Shown here: positions 62,719 to 64,000 of the stretch, in pieces | Position numbering within the stretch: the stretch's first letter is position 1 | Layout: the number at the start of each line of letters is the position of its first letter | NCBI GenBank assembly: GCA_945487035.1 | Contig: CALYTI010000007.1 | Span: 1 to 64,000 of the forward strand | Direction: 5' to 3' | DNA from: an uncultured Bacteroidales bacterium | GTDB taxonomy: Bacteria > Bacteroidota > Bacteroidia > Bacteroidales > UBA932 | Length of the DNA: 64,000 nucleotides | Made by a program: the position numbers and the translations under genes | Notes under the pieces: model-generated | Told to the model about the DNA's origin: nothing | The model's input: the letters and a program-made list of their open reading frames with translations, nothing else | The model's database searches: none

Positions 62719-64000
62719 ATGAATACGCTATTCTATCTGGTGCCTGCCGCATCACTTGTTGCGCTGGCTTTCGCCTACATCTTCTTCAGACAGATGATGA
62801 AGGAGGATGAAGGCACACCGACAATGAAAGAGATTGCCCTGTATGTAAGGCAGGGCGCGATGGCATATCTTAAACAACAGTACAAGATAGTCATCATCGT
62901 ATTTGTAGTGCTTGCTGCACTGTTTGCAGTCCTCGCGTACGGCTTCCACATCCAGAACACCTGGGTTCCGTTCGCTTTCCTTACCGGAGGTTTCTTCTCG
63001 GGTCTTGCCGGTTTTGTAGGTATGCGCACAGCCACCTACGCTTCGGGGCGTACAGCCAATGCAGCACGCAAGTCACTCAACCACGGACTCAAGATTGCTT
63101 TCCGCTCAGGAGCAGTTATGGGTCTTACCGTAGTAGGACTGGGACTTCTGGACATATCCCTCTGGTGGTTTATCCTCGGCATCTTTGTCCCGGCAGGTGA
63201 AATCACGACTTCCCAGGAAATCATTGTCATTACCACAACTATGCTGACCTTCGGTATGGGAGCATCCACCCAGGCACTGTTTGCCCGTGTCGGTGGAGGT
63301 ATCTACACCAAGGCTGCCGATGTAGGTGCTGACATTGTAGGCAAGGTCGAGACCGACCTTCCTGAGGATGACCCCCGCAACCCTGCTACAATTGCAGACA
63401 ATGTCGGTGACAATGTCGGTGACGTTGCCGGTATGGGAGCTGACCTCTATGAGAGTTATTGCGGCTCAATTCTGTCTACTATGGCGCTCGGCGCTTCCGC
63501 TTTCTATTCTATGGGAACGGATATGCAGCTCAAGTCCATACTCGCACCTATGCTTATCGCAGCCGTCGGCGTTGTGCTTTCCGTAGCCAGCATATTTACC
63601 GTCCGCACCAAAGAAGGTGCAGGAATGGGGCAGCTGCTCAAGTCCATGAGTTTCGGAACCAATCTGGCGGCCATTCTCAGTGCTGTTGCAACCTTCGGCA
63701 TTCTGGCTCTGGTATTCGGCACACAGACCTCCGACTGGTGGCATTTCTCCCTGTCCGTAGTGTCCGGCCTGCTTGCCGGAGTGGTTATCGGAAAGGCAAC
63801 AGAGTACTATACTTCCCACTCCTACAAGCCTACCCAGAAGCTGGCAGAGTCCGCACAGACAGGACCTGCAACCGTAATCATCAATGGTGTGGGTCTCGGA
63901 ATGATATCTACAGCAGTTCCTGTGATTGCCATCGTATGCGCCATCGTACTCTCATTCCTCTTTGCAACAGGCTTCAATATGAAGGATATCATCGCTGAGC
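62719..64000 (+). CDS. hppA: Membrane-bound ion-pumping pyrophosphatase (partial)
   Basis: At least 427 aa, cut by the window end and not in the ORF track. Many TM helices; the catalytic DVGADIVGKVE, EDDPRNPATIADNVGDNVGD and adjacent segments are those of H+/Na+-translocating PPases, which bind Mg-PPi. Start ATG 62719. Whether it pumps H+ or Na+, and needs K+, depends on residues beyond the window. It turns pyrophosphate into an ion gradient. Divergent from the DUF47-led cluster. Confidence 0.95.
   Translation, partial: MNTLFYLVPAASLVALAFAYIFFRQMMKEDEGTPTMKEIALYVRQGAMAYLKQQYKIVIIVFVVLAALFAVLAYGFHIQNTWVPFAFLTGGFFSGLAGFVGMRTATYASGRTANAARKSLNHGLKIAFRSGAVMGLTVVGLGLLDISLWWFILGIFVPAGEITTSQEIIVITTTMLTFGMGASTQALFARVGGGIYTKAADVGADIVGKVETDLPEDDPRNPATIADNVGDNVGDVAGMGADLYESYCGSILSTMALGASAFYSMGTDMQLKSILAPMLIAAVGVVLSVASIFTVRTKEGAGMGQLLKSMSFGTNLAAILSAVATFGILALVFGTQTSDWWHFSLSVVSGLLAGVVIGKATEYYTSHSYKPTQKLAESAQTGPATVIINGVGLGMISTAVPVIAIVCAIVLSFLFATGFNMKDIIAE

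Noticed and set aside
1-64000. tRNA or rRNA genes
   Set aside because: I saw no cloverleaf with a GTTCnAnnC arm or rRNA-like stretch while reading; a tRNAscan run would be needed to exclude one fully.

Overview
The window reads as the chromosome of a Bacteroidota bacterium, most likely order Bacteroidales. Evidence: the gene families (DUF3078, DUF4886, WbqC, a DUF47 protein, membrane-anchored AraC and LuxR regulators, many lipoproteins with an early Cys), class-specific -7 boxes of the form TAnnTTTG in front of many genes, and few Shine-Dalgarno sequences. Most of it is GC-moderate, dense core genome; species cannot be told from the sequence alone.

Layout. 1-0.6 kb: no solid gene, two perfect hairpins. 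0.6-6.8 kb: DUF4886 protein and RecX, TadA, then rimP-nusA-infB on the minus strand behind a strong leader terminator. 6.9-12.8 kb: lipid A genes lpxD-lpxC-lpxA with wbqC, a FadL-like barrel and a Trp/Tyr-rich lipoprotein. 12.8-19.5 kb: proS, DUF3078, tilS, sppA, hisS. 19.5-23.1 kb: DUF2207, LemA and a vWA lipoprotein. 23.2-28.3 kb: fba, gmk-nadD, an HGSNAT-like membrane acyltransferase, kdgK-eda. 28.5-32.5 kb: secreted trio (barrel, alpha/beta hydrolase lipoprotein, lipoprotein) facing a seven-TM AraC regulator. 32.6-34.3 kb: Na/Pi cotransporter.

34.3-41.8 kb is an AT-rich accessory island. It is bounded by two direct copies of a 33-bp imperfect palindrome and holds three more copies inside. 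It carries an ImmA/IrrE-type protease plus DUF4411 PIN pair (toxin-antitoxin-like), two unrecognised proteins, a PD-(D/E)XK nuclease-DUF2075 helicase, and broken TfoX and DUF3800 genes. This is the clearest horizontally acquired, defence-like part.

41.9-53.9 kb returns to core genes: GNAT-like protein, ketopantoate reductase-like protein, pgi, an M28-like protein without its metal ligands, a TPR protein, an MsbA-like ABC exporter, VanZ, GtrA, and an aromatic operon (chorismate mutase-prephenate dehydratase, tyrA, DAHP synthase). 53.9-62.4 kb is an eight-gene co-directional cluster: DUF47/PhoU-like protein, membrane LuxR regulator, OprO/P-type porin, lamin-tail lipoprotein, CYTH-like protein, CYTH triphosphatase, SLC13 anion permease and an unknown two-TM protein. 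A membrane pyrophosphatase (hppA, cut by the window end) is divergent from it. Together these look like a phosphate or polyphosphate acquisition and handling locus, and this is my leading candidate for an undescribed system.
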